From: Darksidea phi | Lineage: Eukaryota; Ascomycota; Dothideomycetes; Pleosporales; Lentitheciaceae | Reading direction: 5' to 3' | DNA length: 64,000 nucleotides | Assembly (NCBI GenBank): GCA_030770425.1 | Contig: JASJFT010000042.1 | Location: 215,613-279,612, forward strand | In this document: positions 12,201 to 21,418 of the stretch, in pieces | How positions within the stretch are numbered: the first letter of the stretch is position 1 | Layout: each line of letters starts with the position of its first letter | Notes under the pieces: model-generated | Databases searched by the model: none | The model's input: the letters and a program-made list of their open reading frames with translations, nothing else | What the model was told of the DNA's origin: nothing | Made by a program: the position numbers and the translations under genes

Positions 12201-13013
12201 GATGGCAAATTCACGACCTGAGTGTTCGGCTGAGTTGACGCGATATGTCCAGGGGCCGGGTCTTAACTTCAAAACGACGTCCCAGGGGCTCAGCTTGGTC
12301 TGTTGTCCTTGAGAATCATATAAAACCGCTCGCTTTCGACGCACACTTTGAATGTGGGAGAGCGGTATATCCACAAATCCAATCTCTTGTAGCATGGGAT
12401 CCGCTGTTACTATAGTGAGATGTTCGTGCTGTATGAGAAGCATTGACGCTGTGTCGTTTGGTTCCTTCCACTTGTACCCATCGGATGCGATAAGACAGAC
12501 AACGTAGAAGAGATCACAGTCGTTGACCCGGTCTATTATGGCCACATCCACTAGCCTTTGCAGAAATTGTTGATATTCCTGCATCCAACGAGGGCCAGCA
12601 TCTCTTGGAAAGTCCGATACGCTCTTCTCAACCTTGTCGTTTGGCCAAAAGCTCAAGTATTTGACTCCACGAGCAAGCGCTTCCCGGATGATGAGGCCTG
12701 CCACGATCTTCGTCTCTTCTCGCTCGGCTGTAGTTAGGATCACCTCGCCGAGTCTTGTCAACCCTTGGTTGGGACGACTGAGGTACGTGACCACGTCTGC
12801 GGAGGATTGGAGCATCTTGCACAACGTGATGCCGATCCATCTTCGTCTAGAGAAAGAGGATTTGCTGTCGCAGAAAGCCCAAAGATAGGCTTCCGCCGTA
12901 GTTGGAGAAGCTGCGTCGGCGCTGACTCCGTCGGCAATGATGCGGGATAGTCGTTCGTGAGAAGCATTAATGTCGGGTGCTTCAAGGACGCTGTGGAAGT
13001 CCTGCGCCGACAT
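9282..13013 (-). CDS. large protein with helical domain, PH-like domain and C-terminal coiled coil; Red1/SYCP2-like candidate
   Basis: A single uninterrupted frame of 1243 residues, starting MSAQDFHSVLEAP. Residues ~1-175 look mostly alpha-helical (armadillo-like candidate). Residues ~180-305 alternate strand-like segments (LFYVVCLIASDGYKW, ASMLLIQHEHLTIVTA, FVDIPLSHIQSVRRK, WDVVLKLRPGPWTYRV) and end in a helix (EEVAMECKNAIIDLL), the layout of a PH-like fold. Residues ~310-1120 are low-complexity, Ser/Pro/Lys-rich and probably disordered, with several basic nuclear-localisation-like patches such as RAKRKRAK. The last ~100 residues form a likely coiled coil (heptad-rich, ending KKKGKMKKASEQLLQKL). 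Helical N-domain, PH-like domain, long linker and terminal coiled coil is the architecture of the meiotic axis proteins Red1, Rec10, ASY3 and SYCP2. That assignment is inference; no sequence motif proves it. Absence of introns in a 3.7-kb gene is unusual here. Confidence 0.9.
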   Translation of the reverse strand: MSAQDFHSVLEAPDINASHERLSRIIADGVSADAASPTTAEAYLWAFCDSKSSFSRRRWIGITLCKMLQSSADVVTYLSRPNQGLTRLGEVILTTAEREETKIVAGLIIREALARGVKYLSFWPNDKVEKSVSDFPRDAGPRWMQEYQQFLQRLVDVAIIDRVNDCDLFYVVCLIASDGYKWKEPNDTASMLLIQHEHLTIVTADPMLQEIGFVDIPLSHIQSVRRKRAVLYDSQGQQTKLSPWDVVLKLRPGPWTYRVNSAEHSGREFAIMFTSEEVAMECKNAIIDLLRLPLMASTDPLSLDQLPGAGPEQDGVTRAAQRGQHALADIGENVISADDNSVAPEETRESTEPAVRLSIATDNSRIAPATRRAITPRAIAPQTVVVESSTGLPTSKSASNVSHAAVAAARSLHEPSVIAVPKQLVLPKPGALPMVKKPASSSVTTQRLPLGQRSDKEFEFPEQTPRIKRPTMVTMKPSAKLNGTANASKKPASSITKARPIGPKPKPKPKSRRHEVKSAEQEEDTLSQPSLRTQAPIPSLRSGTKNSVPKSQAASLSATVLPSNLPKIAKPKDAQIPSLRHADSDVFAIPQDDETRSNLRAKRKRAKAVTYKEPETSEEEICDSEYTENKRRRTHSPAKRSQVPKAPRLKRAAVPAEPKAKKSNRDLRLSSAEDQPVKLSKPSVLSQLVSKSQPIPSALSKKPKTHPETAVDGKENVNPSEDHLGELSRLPDTALLDLEIHTLDKLNEPEGNNEHAMIVEQSSGHENLVATRKRPAQSSPPATPSRVKRVKMSSALMGRDAEQEEIISVRPPSTNAPLRVLTEPSSPCRRQNQHPSTNFMAGLNRSMKAPAKPTVAQTTQTAPGSQRQHIVEPGKRPDRRHTPMHQHEKRSYSGGSVNVELLSSNSKPTPASPHAESTAISGHADPRRVNMEREMGIYEIERNDPFNHRPNSQKLTSFTRRLTGDEKATFSEAKILEGASIELPIELGDSGSSSDTSSEVDYVAEPPKQTREPALAHKAKPFGAEPLRVRQPARQSRSRTVGPPAPGAPRKARQSVDVVMDNFVQTGPLQPVEGTQMIESAFSADVDMNGDTLVQQESEALPKQNASPDYFKSSPPPLDGSPSSHSSTSAELEPRTDPLMPTSEAEEMEWEASLQPHQRSLHEQLLRVSTRVMRHVVDNETAVDSIANMYARDGKHMLDTLIDRHNGEFTAMFKDVEKKKGKMKKASEQLLQKLAKDSEALDG

Positions 13014-14010
13014 TTTTAGAAGATTGAAAAATCGCTGTGCAACATTTGATGTGCACGCGGCGGGACGCGACGAAACGCGAGCGCGTCGGACAGGGATACG
13101 CGCGGTGGAAATTGGCGTTGGTGTTGGGAAGAATAGTTCTACAGGCGCGAAGTAAAGAGGAGACGGATATGTAAGAGAAGGCGAGAGAGAAGGAGAATTG
13201 TGGCGGCGGTGATAGAGGAAGGCGCAATGGTCTGGGTCAAGTGAGGAAAGTACGGTGGAGACGCGATACCTACGCCTTCACCCTCGGCCAATGTATCACC
13301 TTTACGCTAGTTTGAAGAAGAGGCCGATCAAAAGATGTTTTCAGGATGATGTAATGAGAGAAACACGTCTATACTTATCATTCGCCGTGTAGGCGTTCGG
13401 ACTCGAGGTACACGCGACGGCTCCAGTGGACGTGAGGCGCTAAGAATGAACCTTTCACCCCTTGTGAGCCAAGTTCAACTTCTCCCGCTTAAAGCTACAA
13501 GTCTGAACCGTAACCAAAGTATCTCTTCGAGTGGCTCACTAGCATAGAAGTGCGACCAAACGATGCGTGAAGCTCGAGGGCTTTTCAAGCCAGCCCGCAT
13601 ACGAAAATGGAACTGCAACTCCACTAGCTCATTCGGTACTAGTTCAATCTCCACCAAATGAGCGCTAGACTACTTCAGGGCCCGGATGGTTCTCGGTCAC
13701 CTGATCCAGTGTTACTAATCAGAGAGGACATTGCAAATGACCGTTATTACATCTTGGGCCTCGAAGGTATGCACATGCAGCACCGATAGGCATCCACAAA
13801 CGAGCAGCTTCGGTGCAACCCTAAGATGGCTTTCAATAGGAGAAAACATTCTCCAAGAACATTAAAGGGGCAGAAGCTTGCCTGTCTTGTTCAGCCATAA
13901 CGGAGAGAATCCTTCCGTGCTAATCGTGGCCTCTGCGGGCAGGGGGCCACGTATTCATATAAGACATTCGAACGTTATCGCAACTGCACTTGGAATGTCG
14001 ACTTGAAAAG
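13014..14010. promoter_or_regulatory. divergent intergenic region, axis-like gene / MFS transporter
   Basis: About 1 kb between two divergent starts. No convincing motif or gene seen; both promoters must lie here. Confidence 0.4.
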
Positions 14011-16007
14011 ATGGCACAAAATGGAGACGACACGGAGGCGGCTGCTGCATCCCCTGTGATTGCTCAGAGCATCAGCAACAACAGGCTGCAAATCATCATC
14101 ATTGGGTAGGTCCACTTAGGTCATCGAAACCCATTTACTCATGCATGCAGACTCTGGCTATGTGTCTTCCTATCCGCCATGGATACAACCATCATAACGA
14201 CCGCTTTGATCAAAATATCAAGCAATTTCCACGCGCTAGATCAAGGGGCATGGCTCATCACTGCTTACTTGCTTACGTATAACTCATTCCTGATGATAAC
14301 GGCGAAGCTAAGCGATGTCTTGGGCTTGAAGGCTACGCTGCTCGCCTGCAATGTCTTTTTCTTGGTGTTCTCCATGGCTTGCGGGGGAGCAAGATCGATG
14401 ACCCAGCTGTACGAAACTCTACCTCTATTGACCAGAGAACGAATGCTGACGAACGCAGTATTATCTTCCGGGCCCTTCAAGGCATCGGCGGCTCAGGGCT
14501 CTACTCGCTCGTCTTCGTGACCATTATGAAGCTCGTCACGCCAGAAAAGATAGGCTTCTATTCGGCCATCATCAGCTCCGTCTTCGCACTAGCGAATCTC
14601 TTGGGTCCGATTCTTGGGGGAGTAATTGCAGACCACACGGTCAGTATCCTCGTAGTACAACTCGGGTGTGAGCAATTGCTAACTAGTATACCGTACTTAG
14701 AGCTGGAGGTGGATCTTCTGGATTAAGTGAGTGAGTCCACCAACCCCTTCGATTCACATTTACTAACTCTAGGCAGTGCACCGGTTCTCGGTATCTCCTT
14801 TGCGATTCTGTTTTTTGCCATGCCCGGCCTGAAAGACGGGAAATCTATGCGAGAACGTTTTCGTGGCTTCGACGGTTTGGGAGGCATTCTCTCGATCTGC
14901 TGGCCCATTCCTCTGCTGTTTGCGCTCCAGGAAGCCGGTATACAATATGAATGGAAGAGCAGCGTGATAATAGGCACACTCGTCACCGGACTCGCCCTTT
15001 TGCTCCTCTTCGGACTCTACGAGGCAGTTATATCCACTAAAACAGAGATAGACGCCATCTTCCCTGTCAGATTCCTTACTAAACCACCTCTGGCCCTCCA
15101 GCTGCTGAGCATGTTCCTCTTTGGCATGCCATCCTACGTCGTCTTCATCCAGTTGCCACAGCGCTTTCAAGGCGTCAATTTCACGAGCGCAGAACGCGCC
15201 GGCATACTACTCCTTCCGGTCACGCTCCTTACGCCGGTGGGTGCCATGGTTTTCGGGACCGTCTATGGCAAGAAGATTATGGGAAAGTTGATCCCTACAG
15301 AGTACTTGTTACTAGCATCTGTTGGTATCGTCAGCATCGGAGTTGGTCTGCTCAGCAGCTTGCCTGTAGACTCCCACTTTTCGAACGCAACGTACGGCTA
15401 CGAGATCATCGTCGGATTTGGCATAGGCTTCGCAAACCCTCCCTATTTTCCGCTCTTGAACACTTGTGTAGAAGAGAAGGACGTCGCGATCGGCATCGGA
15501 ATCATGAATATGTTGCGTACGCTAGGTGGCGCAGTGGCCGTCGCAATCTGTTCGGCCCTTCATCACTCAGTACTGCAAAATGATCTGACTGGGTTTCTAG
15601 ACCCTGAACAGATCGCAGCTGTGGAAGAATCTGCCACCTTCATCGCACAACTGCCGGAGCAGCATCGAGAAGTGTTAGGAAGAGTGTTTGGGAAGAGTTA
15701 CAACAGGCAATTTCAAGTCACGATGGCTTTCTGCCTGTTAAATTTTCTGGTAGTCATTGCGCTGATTTTTGTGCGGAAGAAGAAGGGGATCTTCGGAGTA
15801 ATGCCGGTGCGAAAGGAAGAGAACGAATTTATGAAGAAGGCCCCCGAGAACAAGCAAGAGAAGAACGAAGACAAGATACCGGCCGAGAAGTTGTCAACCC
15901 ACGAACATGGCAGCACTACCCGAGACCAAGTCGGTGATATATCGGCTGTCCCACCCACCCAAGGAGGCGAGAAGAGCCTGAAGGACCTGAAGAACCTGAA
16001 GAACTGA
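14011..16007 (+). CDS. MFS transporter, DHA2-like (14-TM drug/H+ antiporter family)
   Basis: Exons 14011-14105, 14151-14408, 14459-14639, 14701-14726 and 14777-16007 encode 596 residues. The first membrane segment carries FLSAMDTTIITTAL, the D1-type motif of DHA antiporters, followed by QGAWLITAYLLT (TM2), AKLSDVLGLK (motif A region), RALQGIGGSGLYSL (TM4, motif B) and GPILGGVIAD..SWRWIFWIN (motif C). Twelve to fourteen hydrophobic segments can be counted and the C-terminus is a charged cytosolic tail of about 80 residues (KKAPENKQEKNEDK). Members export small molecules or siderophores across the plasma or vacuolar membrane; the substrate cannot be read from sequence. Exon 4 is only 26 nt. All junctions restore the consensus, so the gene appears intact. 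Confidence 0.92.
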
Positions 16008-16768
16008 AAGCGTTCGCTACACTTTCACATAGTTTTATTTTCTACTAGAACTCATCAGCAAGACCAATGTTATCTCACAATCAAGCTTGTCATTAGCGAT
16101 AATATGTAATCAATGTTACACCCCCCCGATGTCGGTACGCAACACAGGCGTCAAAGAAAGCGTGACAAGGCGGCGCCACACCCACTCTCAAAACATCCCG
16201 CTGCGCTGTGCCGAAGCTTAGCGTTCTTCTACATGGGGCTCAACCCTTACCATTGGCGCGCTCCCCGCACCAAATTTGCCAAGAATCCATGTCTTTGGAC
16301 GGCGTGTCTTGAGCAACGTGAACGGCTATGATGGCTAAGCATCAGCATCTCTAGCCTATAAGCATCTAGAATTTGCATATACATCTCGAAGTGATGGTGA
16401 TCGGTCGAACTTTTGCAATCGGGAACCGCGGGTTCCGAATACGCACATGACAACGACACTGCATAACGCGGATGAGGGAAGACGAACGGCTGAGGAGGTG
16501 GTGTGCCGGCTTGTTAGGTGGAAAAAAGCGTGGAGGTGGGGGATCGTCCAACCGAGAAACGATAGGCGGTCATCGGTCGTGCTAGCCTCGGATGGGGACG
16601 GAGTCCTACTTATGGGCGGCACCCCACAGTATGACAGCTGCGCGCCCGCTAAACTCTGGTTTCAATCCGTTCTTAGTGCGTCTTCAATTCCACTGGAGCG
16701 TCGCTCCTTTTCTCCCTTAATTTTTGCGCCGGCTGTCGTTGTTGCGTATCACGCTCTACAATCACACT
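16008..16768. other. intergenic between two MFS genes
   Basis: Holds the 3' UTR of the DHA2-like gene and the promoter of the next one. No protein-like frame or repeat found. Confidence 0.45.
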
Positions 16769-18583
16769 ATGGCATCTGCGGTCGAAAAAGAACGACTTGA
16801 TAATAGTAGCAACGACGAAAAGATCGTGAATGGGACATCAGGACATGAACACATCGATGCAAACAGTGACATTGCGGATCCTGACGCGGGGTTGAGCGAA
16901 GGGGAGCGCGCCGCTGCGGTATGTCGGTGCTACACATTTTGTATGTAGGTCTAGATACTGATTAGTACTGCAGGATCGAAAGCTTCTATGGAAATTAGAC
17001 ATACAGCTCATTCCATGGCTATCATTCCTTTATCTTATTTCCTTTCTTGATCGTACGAATATTGGTGAGTGGTAGTGCGCTACACGTGTCAAAGGCCCCC
17101 AGGCTCAACGATGCTACGTCCCGGTTGGCAACGACAACGAAACTTCCGCGAACGCTATTAGGAGCACAATGCTGATTATTTCAGGTAACGCGAAAATCGA
17201 CGGTCTGCAAGAGGATCTTGGTTTAACAAATGGCCAATACAATGCCACCCTCACCATCTTCTTCATCTCTTACTCGCTCTTTGAGCCCTTGACCAACGTC
17301 CTGCTTAAAAGACTGCGTCCTAGCATCTTCCTTCCTCTCATCATGCTTTTCTGGGGAATGTGCATGACAACTTTAGGTCTCTGTCATAATTTCTCTGGAC
17401 TGATGGCAGCCGTAAGCCAATCTCGCCGACGCACAGCTGGGTTTCACTAATGATATTGATAGCGTTGGTTTCTTGGGTTGACGGAAGCGGGTCTCTTCCC
17501 TGGCGTAAATTACTATCTCTCGTGCTGGTACAAGCGATCGGAGTTTGGCATTAGGGCGGCCATCTTCTTCTCCGCTGCCGCGCTCGCTGGATCGTTTGGT
17601 GGCCTTCTTGCCGCTGCCATCGCGCAGATGGGAGGGACCGGTGCAAAGCCTGGATGGGCTTGGATCTTTGTATGTCTTCCATCTCATCTCATTGTTCCTT
17701 CTTCCCTGCATTTCACTGATGGTTCTGTTAGATTTTGGAAGGCCTCGCAACAATCCTCGTAGGCATAGCAAGCTACTGGATGGTCCACGACTTTCCAGAT
17801 GAGGCGAAGTTCTTGACCCCTGATGACCGCGCGCGCGTTATCCGCCGCTTGAGAAATGACAAACAATCCTCCGCTGAACACGAATCCTTCAAGATGACCT
17901 ACTTCTGGAACTCAGTCAAAGATTGGAAGACTTGGTGTTTCGCCATCATCTACATGGGCTGTGATGGCGCGCTCTATGCCTTCTCCTTATTCCTCCCGAC
18001 GATCATTTCGCAGCTCGGATATACGAGTACGACGGCGAATCTGATGAGTGTACCACCATATGCGGTTGCAGCTGTTGCCACGGTGTTTATTGGATGGCTT
18101 GCAGATCGTACCCATCAACGCGGCCTTTGCAATATTTTCATTTCGTTATTCGGCATCGTGGGATTCTCCATGCTTCTAGGATCCGGAGAACCCGGCGTAC
18201 AATACGCGGGCGTCTTCCTCGGCGCCATCGGTATCTACCCCTGCATCGCGAACACCATCTCGTGGGCGTCCAACAACGTCGAAGGTGTCTACAAACGCGG
18301 TGTAACACTCGGATTTGTCATTGGCTGGGGCAACCTCAACGGCGTAGTTTCATCCAACATCTATCGTGGGAGTGATAAACCGAGGTTCTTCCTGGGCCAT
18401 GGAGTGGTGCTGGCTTATCTTGTGTTGTTTTTGTTTGGAGGCAGTGTAGTGACGAGGTTACTTCTGGCAAGGGAGAACAAGAAAAGACTTCGTGGTGATC
18501 GGGATGCATGGATTGAAGGGAAGGATGCGATGGAAATTGAGATGTTGGGCGATAAGAAGCCGGATTTTATTTATATGATGTGA
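16769..18583 (+). CDS. MFS transporter, anion:cation symporter (Dal5/allantoate permease-like) family
   Basis: Exons 16769-16918, 16974-17064, 17185-17411, 17463-17669 and 17732-18583 give 508 residues. A ~50-residue polar N-terminus precedes WKLDIQLIPWLSFLYLISFLDRTNIGNAKIDG, the signature of ACS-family permeases, and RWFLGLTEAGLFPGVNYYLSCWYKR marks TM4-TM5. The second half (TM7-12) is a single exon ending in a short tail. Family members take up organic anions such as allantoate, nicotinate, biotin-like or sugar-acid compounds with protons at the plasma membrane; the exact substrate is unknown. Intron 2 (17065-17184) is the longest at 120 nt. The gene is intact and sits next to the transposon island. 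Confidence 0.92.
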
Positions 18584-19105
18584 GCGACGGGCCCTGCGAA
18601 TATCGATTTAGCCCAGGATCAATGGAGAGAAAAACCTTGTAGAGCAGCATTACCGCGGAGCAAAAGAATGAATCGTGTGAGCATGGATAGAAGGATCCAG
18701 ACGGCTTAGAATACAGATATGATACACTCTGAGCCGGAGTTCACTTCGCAACGCCAGTTGAGGATATTCCATACGTAGCTAAGAGCGAGACCTCATTCCA
18801 TTTAGCTTTTCTATACCAGCATCCGTGGCCACGAAGAAGTAATCTTGAAAGAAATATATCTTCTCTAAGAATTGAAAATAAACCAACGCCGTGTGGACGG
18901 GAGCAAGCGTTAGACGACATACGGCAATGCTCTGGCACAATAATTTGGAAGAAGACACAGACCTGCACAAACCTGTTGTATCCTGCTATTAACAGTATCG
19001 GTGATATAGCCGAATTATTTCTGACCGTGGGTAGATCGAGGTGCTGATTGAGTATACACTTGGGCCTGCATACGAGTCAGACAAGAATCATGTCCTGCAG
19101 CCTGT
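18584..19105. other. intergenic flank of the transposon island
   Basis: The 3' region of the permease gene up to the left target-site duplication at 19106. No gene seen. Confidence 0.45.
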
Positions 19106-19120
19106 CTCAGTCAGACCCAG
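19106..19120. repeat. left 15-bp target-site duplication of the LINE
   Basis: CTCAGTCAGACCCAG occurs here and again at 21404-21418, bracketing the retroelement. A 15-bp direct repeat suits target-primed LINE insertion. Confidence 0.75.
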
Positions 19121-19558
19121 CAGTTGCTGGCCTTCGCACAGACGCAAGAGTCCTATGCCGGGCAGCGGAGACCGGCTGGTGGAACAAGCACGTCACAAAG
19201 CTATTACGGTGGTATAGGCAGTGGCAGCTGCCCTACAAACCCTTCAAACAACCACCGGAGCTGGAGCTCAACCGTCTAGTACTGGCAAAGCTACTGCACT
19301 ACGGTTCCGAGCACCCCTAATATAGGGGGGGCACCCCTAAATTAGGGCCCAACCCCCCTAATTTAGGGTTCCTACCCCCCTAATTAGGGGTGCTGGCCCC
19401 CCTAATTTTAGAATTTCTATAATAATATTATATATACTATTGTACTATATCCTTATTCTTAATAAGGACGTCTCTATTTAATAGGGGCGTCTCTATCCTT
19501 AATTAGGATAGCCTTATTAAGAATCGGTGTATAGTATCAGATCTTTATATAATATCTA

Positions 19559-19700
19559 GAGCCCTCACGATTAGTTGACTAATCGTGAGGGCTCACCAGG
19601 TACAGCGAACCAACAGCCCTCGCGGTCGAACAACTAATCGCGTGAGCCTACTAGTGTAGCAAACCTATAGCCCTCGCGATTGAACGACTAATCGCGTGAG
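19559..19700. repeat. left arm of near-perfect internal inverted repeat, with palindromes
   Basis: Begins with a perfect hairpin at 19561-19592 (15-bp arms GCCCTCACGATTAGT, 2-nt centre) and two more imperfect palindromes built on CCCTCGCG...CGCGTGAG. The segment is matched almost base for base, in reverse complement, by about 20150-20296. Confidence 0.8.
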
Positions 19701-19860
19701 CTCAGTAGTTGGCTGATATTAAGCTCAGCGGCTGGCTGATATCGAACTTAGCAGCTGGCTGATATCGAACTCAGTAGCTGGCTAATATCGAGCTCAGTAG
19801 CTGGCTGATGTAGAGCTCAGCGGCTGACCTATATCGAACTTAGTAGCTAGCCTATATCGA
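19700..19860. repeat. seven 23-bp tandem repeats
   Basis: Unit close to GCTCAGTAGCTGGCTGATATCGA, seven copies in exactly 161 bp, with substitutions but no length change. The same unit in inverted orientation forms about five copies at 20055-20160. Confidence 0.85.
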
Positions 19861-20054
19861 GCTTAGGAGGGTACCTTAACTTAGTCGTATAAACTATATA
19901 GTCCTTATTATATTACTATTAAGGAGGACCGAGAGGGTAAGTATATAATATTAAGGTTGTTAAGTATATGACGTAAAATTTTTTATATACTAGCATGTAA
20001 ATACCCGCGAATACCCGCGTACCCTACGCGCCCTTAATACCACCTAACGACCTA

Positions 20055-20296
20055 GCTACTGAGCTGAATATCAGCTAGCTACTGAGCTCGATATCAGCCA
20101 GCTACCGAGCTCGATATCAGCCAGCCGCTGAGCTTAATATCAGCCAACTACTGAGCTCACGCGATTAGTCGTTCAATCGCGAGGGCTATAGGTTTGCTAC
20201 ACTAGTAGGCTCACGCGATTAGTTGTTCGACCGCGAGGGCTGTTGGTTCGCTGTACCTGGTGAGCCCTTACGATTAGTCGACTAAGCGTAAGGGCT
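20055..20296. repeat. right arm: inverted copies of the 23-bp repeats and palindromes
   Basis: About five copies of the inverted 23-bp unit (GATATCAGCCAGC-type) followed by the palindromes in mirror order, ending with an imperfect hairpin GCCCTTACGATTAGT/ACTAAGCGTAAGGGC at about 20265-20296. Confidence 0.8.
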
Positions 20297-21403
20297 CTAG
20301 ATAGTATATAAAGTAATAAGAGAAATTAATTTTTTTAAAATATTTCTTAAAAAAATCCTAATTTTTTTTTTTAAATATTTTACTATCTTTAATAATAAAA
20401 AATATTATTTTTCTTAAAATTAGGGCCCCGCGCCCCCCTAATCGCGTGCCAGTCTGGGCCCTAATTAGGGCCCCGCCGGGCCCCCCTAATTTAGGGGGGA
20501 CTGGAACCATAGTGTGGCCACACGGACGAGCCACGGAGACTACGCGTGGTATTACATAAAGTTCCGCTATAAAGACGCTAAGCTATTATACTTATACGGT
20601 AAACGAAAAACGTCCGAGTATATCGTTTACTATAAGAAGACCCGTAGGCACTTCCGCTTATAGCTAGAAAGGCTATAATACCCACTAAGCGATTCCCGTG
20701 AGGGGATATAGTACCTAAAAGAGCTTTTAAGCTCCCCGAAAAACTTCGCTACCCTACTAGTACTTATATACGAGGATTATGTTAGGCCTAGCTACCCCCG
20801 CCGCCCCTTAGTAGGGGCGGTTTCGTAGTAGGGCCTTAGGAAGTCGCTACTTCCCCCTATATCCCTCTCGGTAAACCCGTTTATCTCGCTGGTATAGGGG
20901 CCAGCTACTACCCTAGCCCGCTAGGGGCCTATCGTTCGGCCTAAGAGCGACTATTCTATTCTACATTACAATAGTACGTTATAACATTTTTACTTTTTAC
21001 TACTTTTTCATTTTATTTCGTTACGATACAAAAATACAAGACACATTACAAGGAGAAACAAAAGAAATAAAGGAATCTAGAGAAATAAAAGAAACTAGAG
21101 AAATAAAAGAAATAAACATGAACGAGAGATGCCCCGGAAGGGGGGCTACAAATAGAAGGCTACAAGAATAGCCTAGATCTATATTACTTTCACTACACGT
21201 TAGTATTGATAATATTACCTTTAGTATCTACACGGAGGGATACTAGGGACCGAATTACTGCCAAGCGGCATCTTACAATCACGATCCGCCTTTTACGCCC
21301 TTCAGGCAGCACTTAGGCGCGTCCCTTTATACCTCACGGGAGGCTCATGTAGATAAGGCAGAAGCCATCTATAGGACGTAAATCAATCTCACTCACTCAC
21401 TCA

Positions 21404-21418
21404 CTCAGTCAGACCCAG
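21404..21418. repeat. right 15-bp target-site duplication of the LINE
   Basis: CTCAGTCAGACCCAG, identical to 19106-19120, directly after a CACT simple repeat. Confidence 0.75.

Larger units (their letters stand above)
19297..20514. mobile_element. 1218-bp non-autonomous CACTA-type foldback DNA transposon
   Basis: Left end CACTACGGTTCC (19297) and, on the opposite strand, right end CACTATGGTTCC (from 20514) form terminal inverted repeats beginning with CACTA. The dinucleotide TG flanks both sides (19295-19296 and 20515-20516), a 2-bp target duplication; removing one copy restores the LINE frame. Next to the termini are many short CCCCTAAT/ATTAGGGG repeats (about 19310-19415 and 20418-20497), then hairpin-forming palindromes and 23-bp tandem repeats in opposite orientation on the two sides. 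Clustered subterminal repeats are typical of CACTA (En/Spm) elements. No transposase frame is present, so the element depends on a source elsewhere. Confidence 0.78.
19121..20984 (+). pseudogene. remnant of LINE ORF2 C-terminus, split and RIP-mutated
   Basis: Coding remnant 19121-19296 plus 20517-20984. The left part reads ...ETGWWNKHVTKLL...PPELELNRLVLAKLL; the right part continues in the same frame ATRTSHGDYAWYYIKFRYKDA, matching the conserved (A)R(S/T)xHGDFxxYHxRFxHxDA region that precedes the Cys/His knuckle at the end of fungal LINE ORF2. Seven internal stops (six TAG, one TAA) all sit where one C-to-T change from CAG/CAA would explain them, and expected knuckle Cys and His positions are Tyr (TAC/TAT), as G-to-A or C-to-T changes would give. 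The final TAA is at 20982-20984. TpA is strongly over-used. It cannot make a functional protein. Confidence 0.75.
19121..21403 (+). mobile_element. 5'-truncated, RIP-degraded LINE (Tad1-like) retrotransposon
   Basis: The element starts abruptly inside coding sequence at 19121 and ends in GGACGTAAATCAATCTCACTCA-like repeats just before the right target duplication at 21404; a simple-repeat tail next to a 15-bp duplication is typical of LINE insertion. The surviving coding part is the C-terminal end of ORF2 (see pseudogene entry). A DNA transposon (19297-20514) interrupts it; removing that insert and one copy of its TG duplication rejoins the ORF in frame. The 3' UTR from 20985 is A/T-rich with AGAAATAAA repeats near 21075-21117. 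Family placement rests on the HGD-Y-F..DA motif and the tail. Without the insert the LINE remnant is about 1.06 kb. Confidence 0.75.

Noticed and set aside
10549..12312. Plus-strand open frames inside the 1243-residue gene
   Set aside because: Shadows of the long minus-strand coding sequence; the minus frame is longer and has consistent domain structure.
19048..19320. A stand-alone 90-residue gene
   Set aside because: It starts in flanking DNA before the LINE junction at 19121 and ends inside the inserted DNA transposon; the middle is LINE ORF2.
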